64,000 nt of DNA. Source: Brassica napus. Taxonomy: Eukaryota > Streptophyta > Magnoliopsida > Brassicales > Brassicaceae. The notes beneath the pieces are model-generated. The model had not been told where the DNA came from and searched no databases. It saw nothing but the letters and a program-made list of their open reading frames with translations. This document shows, one piece after another, positions 1-11,374 of the stretch (the first letter of the stretch is position 1; every line of letters begins with the position of its first letter). The stretch lies in NCBI RefSeq assembly GCF_020379485.1, contig NW_026016720.1, forward strand, positions 1 through 64,000, written 5' to 3'. The position numbers and the translations under genes are program-made.

Positions 1-3000
1 TGATTTCCAGTTTCCAGTTTGGGGAATTAGGACAGCTTCTTGTCGTTCCAATCAAACCAGGATGAATCACTTTGTAAGAAGCTTGATTTGGATACATAAA
101 GTGTTGGAGAATCACCAGGAAGTTGAATAAATCTCATAGGAGTTGGGATGAAGAAGTTATCCCACTTTCTAATCAGGTGATTCCAGTTTCCCAGTTTGGG
201 AATAGGACAGCTTCTTCGTCGTCCAATCAAACCAGGATGAATCACTTTGTAAGAAGCTTGATTTGGATACATAAAGTGGTGGGTGGAGAATCACCAGGAA
301 GTTGAATAAATCTCATAGGAGTTGGGATGAAAAAGTATCCCACTTTCTAATCAGGTGATTCCAGTTTCCAGTTTGGAATAGGACAGCTTCTTCGTCGTTC
401 CAATCAAACCAGGATGAATCACTTTGTAAGAAGCTTGATTTGGATACATAAAGGGGTTGGAGAATCACCAGGAAGTTGAATAAATCTCATAGGAGTTGGG
501 ATGAAGAAGTTATCCCACTTTCTATCAGGTGATTCCAGTTTCCCAGTTTGGAATAGGACAGCTTCTTCGTCGTTCCAATCAAACCAGGATGAATCACTTG
601 TAAGAAGCTTGATTTGGATACATAAAGTGTTGGAGAATCACCAGGAAGTTGAATAAATCTCATAGGAGTTGGGATGAAGAAGTTATCCCACTTTCTAATC
701 AGGTGATTCCAGTTTCCCAGTTTGGGAATAGGACAGCTTCTTCGTCGTTCCAATCAAACCAGGATGAATCACTTTGTAAGAAGCTTGATTTGGATACATA
801 AAGTGTTGGAGAATCACCAGGAAGTTGAATAATCTCATAGGAGTTGGATGAAGAAGTTATCCCACTTTCTAATCAGGTGATTCCAGTTTCCCAGTTGGGA
901 ATAGGACAGCTTCTTCGTCGTTCCATTCAAACCAGGATGAATCACTTTGTAAGAAGCTTGATTTGGATACATAAAGTGTTGGAGAATCACCAGGAAGTTG
1001 AATAAATCTCATAGGAGTTGGGATGAAGAAGTTATCCCACTTTCTAATCAGGTGATTCCAGTTTCCCAGTTTGGGAATAGGACAGCTTCTTCGTCGTTCC
1101 AATCAAACCAGGATGAATCACTTTGTAAGAAGCTTGATTTGGATACATAAAGTGGTGGAGAATCACCAGGAAGTTGAATAAATCTCATAGGAGTTGGGAT
1201 GAAGAAGTTATCCACTTTCTAATCAGGTGATTCCAGTTTCCCAGTTTGGGAATAGGACAGCTTCTTCGTCGTTCCAATCAAACCAGGATGAATCACTTTG
1301 TAAGAAGCTTGATTTGGATACATAAAGTGGTGGAGAATCACCAGGAAGTTGAATAAATCTCATAGGAGTTGGGATGAAGAAGTTATCCCACTTTCTAATC
1401 AGGTGATTCCAGTTTCCCAGTTTGGGAATAGGACAGCTTCTTCGTCGTTCCAATCAAACCAGGATGAATCACTTTGTAAGAAGCTTGATTTGGATTATAA
1501 AGTGGTGGAGAATCACCAGGAAGTTGAATTAATCTCATAGGAGTTGGGATGAAGAAGTTATCCCACTTTCTAATCAGGTGATTCCAGTTCCCAGTTTGGG
1601 AATAGGACAGCTTCTTCGTCGTTCCAATCAAACCAGGATGATCACTTTGTAAGAAGCTTGATTTGGATACATAAAGTGTTGGAGAATCACCAGGAAGTTG
1701 AATAAATCTCATAGGAGTTGGGATGAAGAAGTTATCCCACTTTCTAATCAGGTGATTCCAGTTTCCCAGTTTGGAATAGGACAGCTTCTTCGTCGTTCCA
1801 ATCAAACCAGGATGAATCACTTTGTAAGAAGCTTGATTTGGATACATAAAGTGTTGGAGAATCACCAGGAAGTTGAATAAATCTCATAGGAGTTGGGATG
1901 AAGAAGTTATCCCACTTTCTAATCAGGTGATTCCAGTTTCCCAGTTTGGGAATAGGACAGCTTCTTCGTCGTTCCAATCAAACCAGGATGAATCACTTTG
2001 TAAGAAGCTTGATTTGGATACATAAAGTGTTGGAGAATCACCAGGAAGTTGAATAAATCTCATAGGAGTTGGGATGAAGAAGTTATCCCACTTTCTAATC
2101 AGGTGATTCCAGTTTCCCAGTTTGGGAATAGGACAGCTTCTTCGTCGTTCCAATCAAACCAGGATGAATCACTTGTAAGAAGCTTGATTTGGATACATAA
2201 AGTGTTGGAGAATCACCAGGAAGTTGAATAATCTCATAGGAGTTGGGATGAAGAAGTTATCCCACTTTCTAATCAGGTGATTCCAGTTTCCCAGTTTGGG
2301 AATAGGACAGCTTCTTCGTCGTTCCAATCAAACCAGGATGAATCACTTTGTAAGAAGCTTGATTTGGATACATAAAGTGTTGGAGAATCACCAGGAAGTT
2401 GAATAAATCTCATAGGAGTTGGGATGAAGAAGTTATCCCACTTTCTAATCAGGTGATTCCAGTTTCCCAGTTTGGGAATAGGACAGCTTCTTCGTCGTTC
2501 CAATCAAACCAGGATGAATCACTTTGTAAGAAGCTTGATTTGGATACATAAAGTGTTGGAGAATCACCAGGAAGTTGAATAAATCTCATAGGAGTTGGGA
2601 TGAAGAAGTTATCCCACTTTCTAATCAGGTGATTCCAGTTTCCCAGTTTGGGAATAGGACAGCTTCTTCGTCGTTCCAATCAAACCAGGATGAATCACTT
2701 TGTAAGAAGCTTGATTTGGATACATAAAGTGGTGGAGAATCACCAGGAAGTTGAATTAATCTCATAGGAGTTGGGATGAAGAAGTTATCCCACTTTCTAA
2801 TCAGGTGATTCCAGTTTCCCAGTTTGGGAATAGGACAGCTTCTTCGTCGTTCCAATCAAACCAGGATGAATCACTTGTAAGAAGCTTGATTTGGATACAT
2901 AAAGTGGTGGAGAATCACCAGGAAGTTGAATAAATCTCATAGGAGTTGGGATGAAGAAGTTATCCCACTTTCTAATCAGGTGATTCCAGTTTCCCAGTTT

Positions 3001-6000
3001 GGGAATAGGACAGCTTCTTCGTCGTTCCAATCAAACCAGGATGAATCACTTTGTAAGAAGCTTGATTTGGATACATAAAGTGTTGGAGAATCACCAGGAA
3101 GTTGAATAAATCTCATAGGAGTTGGGATGAAGAAGTTATCCCACTTTCTAATCAGGTGATTCCAGTTTCCCAGTTTGGGAATAGGACAGCTTCTTCGTCG
3201 TTCCAATCAAACCAGGATGAATCACTTTGTAAGAAGCTTGATTTGGATACATAAAGTGGTGGAGAATCACCAGGAAGTTGAATAAATCTCATAGGAGTTG
3301 GGATGAAGAAGTTATCCCACTTTCTAATCAGGTGATTCCAGTTTCCCAGTTTGGGAATAGGACAGCTTCTTCGTCGTTCCAATCAAACCAGGATGAATCA
3401 CTTTGTAAGAAGCTTGATTTGGATACATAAAGTGTTGGAGAATCACCAGGAAGTTGAATAAATCTCATAGGAGTTGGGATGAAGAAGTTATCCCACTTTC
3501 TAATCAGGTGATTCCAGTTTCCCAGTTTGGGAATAGGACAGCTTCTTCGTCGTTCCAATCAAACCAGGATGAATCACTTTGTAAGAAGCTTGATTTGGAT
3601 ACATAAAGTTGGGGAGAATCACCAGGAAGTTGAATAAATCTCATAGGAGTTGGGATGAAGAAGTTATCCCACTTTCTAATCAGGTGATTCCAGTTTCCCA
3701 GTTTGGGAATAGGACAGCTTCTTCGTCGTTCCAATCAAACCAGGATGAATCACTTTGTAAGAAGCTTGATTTGGATACATAAAGTGGTGGAGAATCACCA
3801 GGAAGTTGAATAAATCTCATAGGAGTTGGGATGAAGAAGTTATCCCACTTTCTAATCAGGTGATTCCAGTTTCCCAGTTTGGGAATAGGACAGCTTCTTC
3901 GTCGTTCCAATCAAACCAGGATGAATCACTTTGTAAGAAGCTTGATTTGGATACATAAGTGGTGGAGAATCACCAGGAAGTTGAATAAATCTCATAGGAG
4001 TTGGGATGAAGAAGTTATCCCACTTTCTAATCAGGTGATTCCAGTTCCCAGTTTGGGAAAGGACAGCTTCTCGTCGTTCCAATCAAACCAGGATGAATCA
4101 CTTTGTAAGAAGCTTGATTTGGATACATAAAGTGGTGGAGAATCACCAGGAAGTTGAATAAATCTCATAGGAGTTGGGATGAGAGAAGAAGTTATCCCAC
4201 TTTCAATCAGGTGATTCCAGTTTCCCAGTTTGGGAATAGGACAGCTTCTTCGTCGTTCCAATCAAACCAGGATGAATCACTTTGTAAGAAGCTTGATTTG
4301 GATACATAAAGTGTGTGGTGGAGAATCACCAGGAAGTTGAATAAATCTCATAGGAGTTGGGATGAAGAAGTTATCCCACTTTCTAATCAGGTGATTCCAG
4401 TTTCCCAGTTTGGGAATAGGACAGCTTCTTCGTCGTTCCAATCAAACCAGGATGAATCACTTGTAAGAAGCTTGATTTGGATACATAAAGTGTTGGAGAA
4501 TCACCAAGGAAGTTGAATAAATCTCATAGGAGTTGGGATGAAGAAGATCCCACTTTCTAATCATTCATCAGGTGATTCCAGTTTCCCAGTTTGGGAATAG
4601 GACAGCTTCTTCGTCGTTCCAATCAAACCAGGATGAATCACTTTGTAAGAAGCTTGATTTGGATACATAAAGTGGTGGAGAATCACCAGGAAGTTGAATA
4701 AATCTCATAGGAGTTGGGATGAAAAGTTATCCCACTTTCTAATCAGGTGATTCCAGTTTCCCAGTTTGGGAATAGGACAGCTTCTTCGTCGTTCCAATCA
4801 AACCAGGATGAATCACTTTGTAAAAGCTTGATTTGGATACATAAAGTGGTGGAGAATCACCAGGAAGTTGAATAAATCTCATAGGAGTTGGGATGAAGAA
4901 GTTATCCCACTTTCTAATCAGGTGATTCCAGTTTCCCAGTTTGGGAATAGGACAGCTTCTTCGTCGTTCCAATCAAACCAGGATGAATCACTTTGTAAGA
5001 AGCTTGATTTGGATACATAAAGTGGTGGAGAATCACCAGGAAGTTGAATAAATCTCATAGGAGTTGGGATGAAGAAGTTATCCCACTTTCTAATCAGGTG
5101 ATTCCAGTTTCCCAGTTTGGGAATAGGACAGCTTCTTCGTCGTTCCAATCAAACCAGGATGAATCACTTTGTAAGAAGCTTGATTTGGATACATAAAGTG
5201 TTGGAGAATCACCAGGATTGAATATAATAAATCTCATAGGAGTTGGGATGAAGAAGTTATCCCACTTTCTAATCAGGTGATTCCAGTTTCCCAGTTTGGG
5301 AATAGGACAGCTTCTTCGTCGTTCCAATCAAACCAGGATGAATCACTTTGTAAGAAGCTTGATTTGGATACATAAAGTGTTGGAGAATCACCAGGAAGTT
5401 GAATAATCTCATAGGAGTTGGGATGAAGAAGTTATCCACTTTCAAATCAGGTGATTCCAGTTTCCCAGTTTGGGAATAGGACAGCTTCTTCGTCGTTCCA
5501 ATCAAACCAGGATGAATCACTTTGTAAGAAGCTTGATTTGGATACATAAAGTGTTGGAGAATCACCAGGAAGTTGAATAAATCTCAAGGAGTTGGGATGA
5601 AGAAGTTATCCCACTTTCTAATCAGGTGATTCCAGTTTCCCAGTTGGGAATAGGACAGCTTCTTCGTCGTTCCAATCAAACCAGGATGAATCACTTTGTA
5701 AGAAGCTTGATTTGGATACATAAAAGTGGTGGAGAATCACCAGGGAAGTTGAATTAAATCTCATAGGAGTTGGGAGAAGAAGTTATCCCACTTTCTAATC
5801 AGGTGATTTAGTTTCCAGTTTGGGAATAGGACAGCTTCTTTTCGTTCCAATCAAACCAGGATGAATCACTTTGTAAGAAGCTTGATTTGGATACATAAAA
5901 TGGTGGAGAAACACAGGAAGGAAGGTTGAATTAATCTCATAGGAGTTAGGGATGAAGAAGTTATCCCACTTTCTTAATCAGGTGATTCAGTTTCCCAGTT

Positions 6001-6472
6001 TGGGAATAGGACAGCATCTTGTCGTTCCAATCAAACAGGATGAATCACTTTGTTAGAAAGAGCTGATTTGGATAATTAAAATGGTGGAGAAAAACACCAG
6101 GAAGTTGAATTATCTCATAGAGTTAGGATGAAGAAGTTATCTTATCCCCACTTTCTAATCAGGTGATTCCAGTTTCCCAGTTTGGGAATATGGACAGCTT
6201 CTTCGTCGTTCCAATCAAACCAGGATGAATCACTTTGTAAGAAGCTGATTGGATACATAAAGTGGTGGGAATCAACCCAGGAGTTGGAATAATCTCATAG
6301 GAGTGGGATGGATGAAGTATCCCACTTTCTAATCAGGTGATTCCAGTTTCTAGTTTGGGAATAGGACAGCGTCTTCGTCGTTCCAATCAAAGCAGGATGA
6401 ATCACTTTGTAAGAAGCTTGATTTGGATACATAAAGTGGTGGAGAATCATCAGGAAGTGAATTAGTCTCTTC
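1..6472 (+). repeat. CentBr-like centromeric satellite array, left block
   Basis: About 37 head-to-tail monomers of ~176 bp, each with an AAGCTT site followed by GATTTGGATACATAAAG. The right-hand array has the same orientation and the same monomer. The family assignment (Brassica/Raphanus HindIII centromeric satellite, CentBr) is from recalled similarity, not a search. Monomers here often differ by single-base losses in short runs (TTTGGG to TTGG, AATAAATC to AATAATC, CTTTG to CTTG) and by GTGTTGG versus GTGGTGG. Small duplications also occur, for example ATTCATCA near 4,560 and an extra GAGA near 4,183. The array runs off the left end of the window inside a monomer. It has no coding role. 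Satellite arrays of this kind carry CENH3 nucleosomes in Brassica, but whether this copy does cannot be read from sequence. Confidence 0.95.
5570..6472 (+). repeat. Degenerate satellite edge next to the copia remnant
   Basis: The last five or so monomers before the retrotransposon are clearly more diverged than the rest. They show a GGAAGGAAGG expansion near 5,916, GTTAGAAAGAGCTGATTTGG near 6,051, TATCTTATCCCCAC near 6,136, GGGATGGATGAAG near 6,305, and several substitutions in the AAGCTT region. Divergence rises toward the junction at about 6,472. This matches the known tendency of array edges to keep old monomers. It could partly reflect poorer base calling, because short-run indels dominate. 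Confidence 0.8.
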
Positions 6473-7491
6473 CAAGTTACCAAGTTGCCTCCAATGAATG
6501 TGCAATAGCCGGTTGTTGATCTCTGTCAGCTCTATTCCAGCCAATCAGCATCACAATAGCCCACCACTTCAGTGCTTCCATTGCACCCCATCCATACTCC
6601 TTGATCGGCGAGCCATTGAGATACATCAAGCCTCTCCACCATGTGCCAATGATGTTCCTTGGGAAGCTGCATAGTTGACTCACCTGATTCACAGCAAAAC
6701 ATATGTCAGGTCTTGTGATGGTAAGGTAAATCAATTTGCCAACAAGTTTTCTATAGAGTTTAGGATCCTGAAAGGCTTGCTGTCTTCAATCTCCCCCTCT
6801 CGTGGTACTTTGTAGCCATCCTCCATAGGCATCCTTGCTGTCTTGCCTCCATAAGCACCTGCACCTTTCAAAAGATCAAGTGTATACTTCCTTTGGGACA
6901 TGAACAAACCCTTCCTTGGATCTACAAATCTCAATTCCAAGAAAGTATTTCATTTCTCCCAATCTTTGATTCAAACATGGATTTGAGAAACTCCTTGGTT
7001 GCTTTGATACCTTCCTTATCACTCCCGTGATAATGATATCATCCACATACACAAGGAGAGCAACCATACCTGAGGGGTGTAGTGAGGTGAAGAGTGTGTG
7101 ATCAACTCTGACTTCTTGAAGCCACGGCCATTCAAAGTTGTGCTCAACTTGTTGTACCACGCTCTTGGTGATTGCTTCAAGCCATAGATAGCCTCTTTAA
7201 CCTCAGTACATTCCCTTTCTTCACTAGATGTTCTAGACCTGGTGGAGGATACATGTAGACTTCATCCTCAAGCTCTCCTTGTAAGAATGCATTCTTTACA
7301 TCCATTTGCCACAATCCCCATCCAAGATTAACCGCCAAGCTTAGAACAATCCTAATGGTGTGTGTAGTAGCTACAGGGGCAAATGTCTCCATATAATCCT
7401 CCCCATATGTCTGAGTGAACCCTCTTGCTACTAATCTAGTCTTCTTCCTCTCAATCTGCCCATCAGCTTGTATTTGATTGTGAAGATCCAT
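6473..7491 (-). pseudogene. Copia RT/RNase H remnant with many frameshifts
   Basis: This continues the polyprotein above in pieces. Recognisable blocks are ERKKTRLVARGFTQTYGEDY and QMDVKNAFLQGELEDEVYM (7,491-7,177 frame), LLVYVDDIIITG with the catalytic DD pair (about 7,060-7,025), FLGIEICRSKEG (about 6,945), the connection segment ending DLLKGAGAYGG (6,880-6,840), YLTITRPDICFAVNQVSQ (6,730-6,680), and the first RNase H strand (about 6,560-6,475). Reading through them requires frame changes near 7,467, 7,195, 7,110, 7,029, 6,965, 6,915, 6,768 and at least once below 6,680. RNase H stops after about 40 residues at the satellite junction. Every frame change looks like a one-base indel. The upstream 3.1 kb of the same element has none, so decay or error is strongly clustered here. 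Confidence 0.88.
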
Positions 7492-10400
7492 CTACTAGAC
7501 ACTGCCTTCTTCCCTTTTGGTAGTTCACTCTCATACCATGTATCATTCTTTATCATAGCTCCTGCCTCAGCTCCTACTGATTCCTTCCATTCCTTATCCT
7601 TCATTGCCTCTTCATAGCTTCTTGGGATGTGATTCTCATCCAAGTTTACCATGAAAGCGCAATGTGCTTCTGGATATTGAGCAAAGGAGCACACGGCTTG
7701 AGAAGGATGCTCCACAGCTTGGGCATTGTAGTACACTCTCGTGTTTACCCAGCTAGAAGGATCCTTCCTTATCCTTGTACTCCTTCTTAGTGGCTGCACA
7801 ACCGGTTCTTCTTCCTGTTGTTCTTCTACCACTTCATCTTGAGAAGGTGTTTGTATCACACCATGATCATGCCCATGACCATCAGAGCCTATGCTCTCTT
7901 CTCCTTCATTCTCTACTCCTCCTTCATCTTGGTTAGCCTCTTGCATAGGCTCCTCATGCTCCTCTCCTCCCTCATGATCAAGGTGGGATGGTGAACCAAC
8001 TTCAGGAGGTGTAGTTGCGTGATCTCTCGGATCCTGGGATGTACTGATTCCAAGACCTTCAAGGATGATCCGCAAGGTGGTGGCCTTGTCTGATGTTAAG
8101 TCCTTCAGGTCTTCTTGATTCTTTTCTTCATAGTATCCTCTATCTTCCAAGAACTTCACATCTCTAGATACAAGTACTCTCCTTGCTATAGGATCATAGC
8201 ATTTGTATCCTTTCTGTGTAGCTGAGTATCCTATGAACACAGCCTTAGTACTTCTTGCTTCTAGCTTGTTGCGCATCTCTCCTGGTTTGAGCACAAAGCA
8301 TAGACATCCAAAGACCTTCAAGTAATCAAGAACTGGCTTGTACTTGTTCAGAACTTCAAATGGAGCCTTCTCATTCAGAATCTTGGTTGGAGTTCTGTTT
8401 ATCAAGTAACAAGCAGTGGCAACCGCATCACTCCAAAATCTCTTTGGAACATTACTCTGAAACATAAGTGACCTTGCCACTTCCATGAGGTGCCTATTCT
8501 TCCTCTCAGCCACTCCATTTTGCTGTGGAGTATACGGACAGCTTGTCTGATGTAGGATCCCATGTTGTGATAAGTGTTGCTTGAATGCATGGCTTGTGTA
8601 CTCTCCTCCATTATCTGATCTCAAAATTTTAATCTTAGCATGATAATGGTTAGTCACATAAGTTTGAAAGTTCCTAAATGCATCAAGCACCCTATCTTTG
8701 GTCTGAATTAAGGTTAACCAGGTGTATTTGGATTTTTCATCAATGAATGTGACAAAATACTTATAACTATCTCTAGATAAGCAAGGGGCAGTCCACACAT
8801 CTGAATGAATTAGATCAAAGCAATTATCATAAACGGTAGTAGACTTTTGAAACACAGTTCTACAATGCTTGCCTAAAATGCAAGCTTCACAATCTTTGTT
8901 CTCAAACACAACACCTGGTACCATTAAGTTCAATGCTTTAACATGAGGGTGTCCTACTCTAGCATGCCACAATGCATTTTTATTCAACAAAGAAGCAGAA
9001 GTAAACGAGCAACTATAATCAGGAACAGAAGTGAGTTCTTCAAGCATATAGAGATCTCCCTTAGTCACCCCTTTCCGAATCAATCTGCTGCTCTCAATAT
9101 CCTGAAACTTCACATCATTAGGACTAAAGATAACATTGCATTGTAAATCATTAGTACATTTCTTCACAGATAATAGGTTTGATGTGAATTCAGGCATGTA
9201 AAAAGCTCTAGATTCTTTGTTAAACAACTTAAGCTTTCCTATTCCCTTAATAGGTATCTTATCTCCATTTGCTATCATCACATGCCCATGAGTAGGTTCT
9301 ATATCCTTAATCAAGTTCTCATCACTTATCATATGATGTGATGCACCAGAATCAACAATCAATGGTTTATATACTCGTTTAGCATTATGACATAGATTAC
9401 TAAGTGATGGATGCATCCTATCAGTTCTAGCAATGTGTGCATTTCTATACTCATTCCTAGCTTCTAACCGTTCTACTAGTTCTCTAATCAAGTGATCATC
9501 CTTATATGCAATCATAGATGCTCCAAAGGAATAACCATAAGTGTTACCGTTTTCCTTTAGCATTTTGAAGAGAGCATCAAGGTCTGATCTCTTGATGTAG
9601 TCATCATTGCTGCGTGAGCTTGAGGCGCCCGTGTAAGCCACCAGAGACTTCCCATTCCCATCATTGCCTCCATGCCCATCCACTTCACTCGTCTTGATGG
9701 TGCCAGCTCCGCTTGATCCTTCAGTCACATTTGCCCTTCCCTCACGCTCCTTCATGAACTTGGCAGGCTTGAGGTGTGGGTGTAGTATCCAGCATTGGCT
9801 CTTCTTATGACCATGCTTCTTGCAATGATCACAGTTGCCATTGAACTTCCTGTCCTCATACTTCCCGTGAGATGCCTTGTTTGCTTGTGGAGCTTCGGTT
9901 GAGTCCTCATGAGCTGCTTGATTGGCAAGAGAGAGCTCCCCCTTTCCTCCAAACAACCCCATAGACCCCTGCTCCCTTTGGATTTGCGCACACACATCCT
10001 CAAGGTCCGGAAGCTTGTCTGCCCTCAACATGTGCTGGATGAGTTGAGTGTAGGCCGGGTTCAGCGTGAGGAGCAGCCCAAAGACCTTATCTTGCTCGCG
10101 CCTCTCATTCAACTGATCAGGATCAGTTGTGCTCGGCCTCAGCATCTCCAGCTCTGACCATAAGGACCTGAACCTCCCCAAGTGCTTAGTGAACTCCATA
10201 TCCTCTTGCACTAGACGGTTGATAGCTTGCTTCACTTCAAACACACGGCTGAGGTTGGAAGTGTTCCCATACACCTTCTTCAGCGTGTCCCACAGCTCTT
10301 TGGCTGATTCACAGTAGCTGTAGGCATCCAAGATAGCTGGATCCAAGGATGCGTGTAGAACCGTCATCACCAGCATGTCTTCTTGTTGCCATTTCTCTAC

Positions 10401-10589
10401 AGCCGCTTCATTGGAGACCTCTTCTTGATCTCCTCCCTGAGTAATGAGTTTCGGAGCCTCCCCTGTTGTGATGTGCCCCCACAAACCCTTACTTCCCACC
10501 GCAGTCTTCACCATCCGAGACCACACAAGGTAGTTGCTACCTTTGAAAGTAACCGCTACCTTCATCCTCATGTTCATCCCATGTTCCAT
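7431..10589 (-). pseudogene. Copia gag-protease-integrase polyprotein, open for 1,052 codons, then frameshifted in RT
   Basis: This is the copia structural and enzymatic polyprotein. The gag region (about residues 10-210) has YLVWSRMVK and KGLWGHI near its start. It is followed by a CCHC zinc knuckle (C253, C256, H261, C266). The aspartic protease has VDSGASHH with catalytic D413. Integrase has the zinc-binding pair H542/H547 and C567/C570 and the catalytic triad D597, D659, E695 (35 residues between the last two). An FIGY...KGY motif lies near residue 786, followed by an acidic linker (about 870-930). RT begins near residue 1,015, and the frame is then lost near 7,467 by a one-base deletion. 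The last ~10 residues are out-of-frame read-through. The start at 10,589 lies about 220 bp after the primer-binding site, which is normal. All recognisable catalytic residues before the break are kept. The whole element is non-autonomous because RT is broken and the 3' LTR is missing. Confidence 0.92.
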
Positions 10590-10810
10590 CTTTACTCAGC
10601 TTGACTTGAACAGCTTGAATCTGATGAAATCTTGAGTCTTGAATCACGTACACACACCAACCTTGAGTCTTGAATCACGCACACACACAGAACGTAGCAC
10701 AGCTTCAACTAGAACGTATCACAGCTTCAACACCTTCAAAGCTACTCGCGTGTAGCTTCAAAGCCTTCAGCTTGTAACTCTCTAAAGATCAAACCCCAGA
10801 TTCTAATGAA
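10590..10810 (-). other. Untranslated leader of the copia element with two short tandem duplications
   Basis: This is non-coding sequence between the primer-binding site and the gag start. It contains a 31-bp-period duplication (CTTGAGTCTTGAATCACG at 10,631 and again at 10,662, each followed by a run of CA) and a 22-bp-period duplication (AGAACGTA/TCACAGCTTC at 10,689 and 10,711). Packaging or dimerisation signals usually lie here in LTR elements, but I see no recognisable one. Confidence 0.7.
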
Positions 10811-10826
10811 CCTGGCTCTGATACCA
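10811..10826 (-). other. Primer-binding site for initiator tRNA-Met
   Basis: The minus strand reads TGGTATCAGAGCCAGG immediately after the LTR. TGGTATCAGAGC is the standard plant copia primer-binding site, complementary to the 3' end of initiator tRNA-Met, and it primes minus-strand cDNA synthesis. There is no spacer between it and the inferred LTR end. Confidence 0.9.
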
Positions 10827-11007
10827 TATAAGATTTAGAGATCCTTAGAGTAACTAGAATATAAGTGAGAGTTTAAGTAGAGATTAGAAAGAGATTATGA
10901 AAGATTAAGAGACTTGAGAGCCGTTTAGTGTCTAAGAGAGAATCATTGTGACTTAAGAGATTAGAGAGACTCAAAACTGCATGATCTTATTAATGAGTGA
11001 GGTTACA

Positions 11008-11015
11008 TATTTATA
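11008..11015 (-). promoter_or_regulatory. Putative LTR TATA box
   Basis: The minus strand reads TATAAATA inside CTCATATAAATATG, about 180 bp from the internal end of the LTR. That is a reasonable place for the U3/R transition of a copia LTR. Transcription would start roughly 25-35 bp downstream, near 10,975-10,985. This is inferred from motif and position only. Confidence 0.55.
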
Positions 11016-11254
11016 TGAGAGATACAAGGGTTTCCAAGACTCGAAATGGGCACTATTGAAGCATGTGGAGTCAAAGGTTGCTTTAGGGATGAACGGATGA
11101 GAGGACTCGCATGCTTTCTCTCTTTACAGCATGTCACAGCCTGGCATGCTCTTCCCTTATCCTCTCAACGTTCTGATCCTTCCCCTCTTGAGTAACTCTT
11201 CCGCGTTTACCATTTCACTTAGGTAATGCAAGGTAACTTTTGGTCGAGGCTTGG

Positions 11255-11304
11255 ATGGTACGGACTGTATGGCTTGTACGGCCTTGTACGGACGTCCGTA
11301 CCAT
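11255..11304. promoter_or_regulatory. Inverted repeat and palindrome in LTR U3
   Basis: ATGGTACGGAC (11,255-11,265) is the exact reverse complement of GTCCGTACCAT (11,294-11,304), giving 11-bp arms with a 28-bp spacer. Within it, GTACGGACGTCCGTAC (11,286-11,301) is a perfect 16-bp palindrome, and GTACGG occurs three times in 33 bp. It lies about 240-300 bp upstream of the TATA-like box. It may be a transcription-factor site cluster or a hairpin; the function is unknown. Confidence 0.6.
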
Positions 11305-11374
11305 GCTCTCCCTAAACTCCACTATGCCTCATCTCCTTATCTCCTCAACTCCTCTTCTCTTCACACTTATATGC

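Noticed and set aside
123..5565. Plus- and minus-strand frames in the left satellite block
   Set aside because: Same periodic satellite artefacts; no start context, no domain, no relation to a known protein.
1..6472. CENP-B-box-like motif in the monomer
   Set aside because: I looked for the TTCG...GGG type core and found no convincing match; TTCGTCG plus nearby G runs do not have the required spacing.
8402..8611. 69-codon minus-strand frame inside the copia integrase region
   Set aside because: It is a shadow of the 1,052-codon polyprotein in another frame.
8943..10604. Several plus-strand frames of 60-83 codons opposite the copia gag-integrase
   Set aside because: Antisense shadows of the coding strand without recognisable features.
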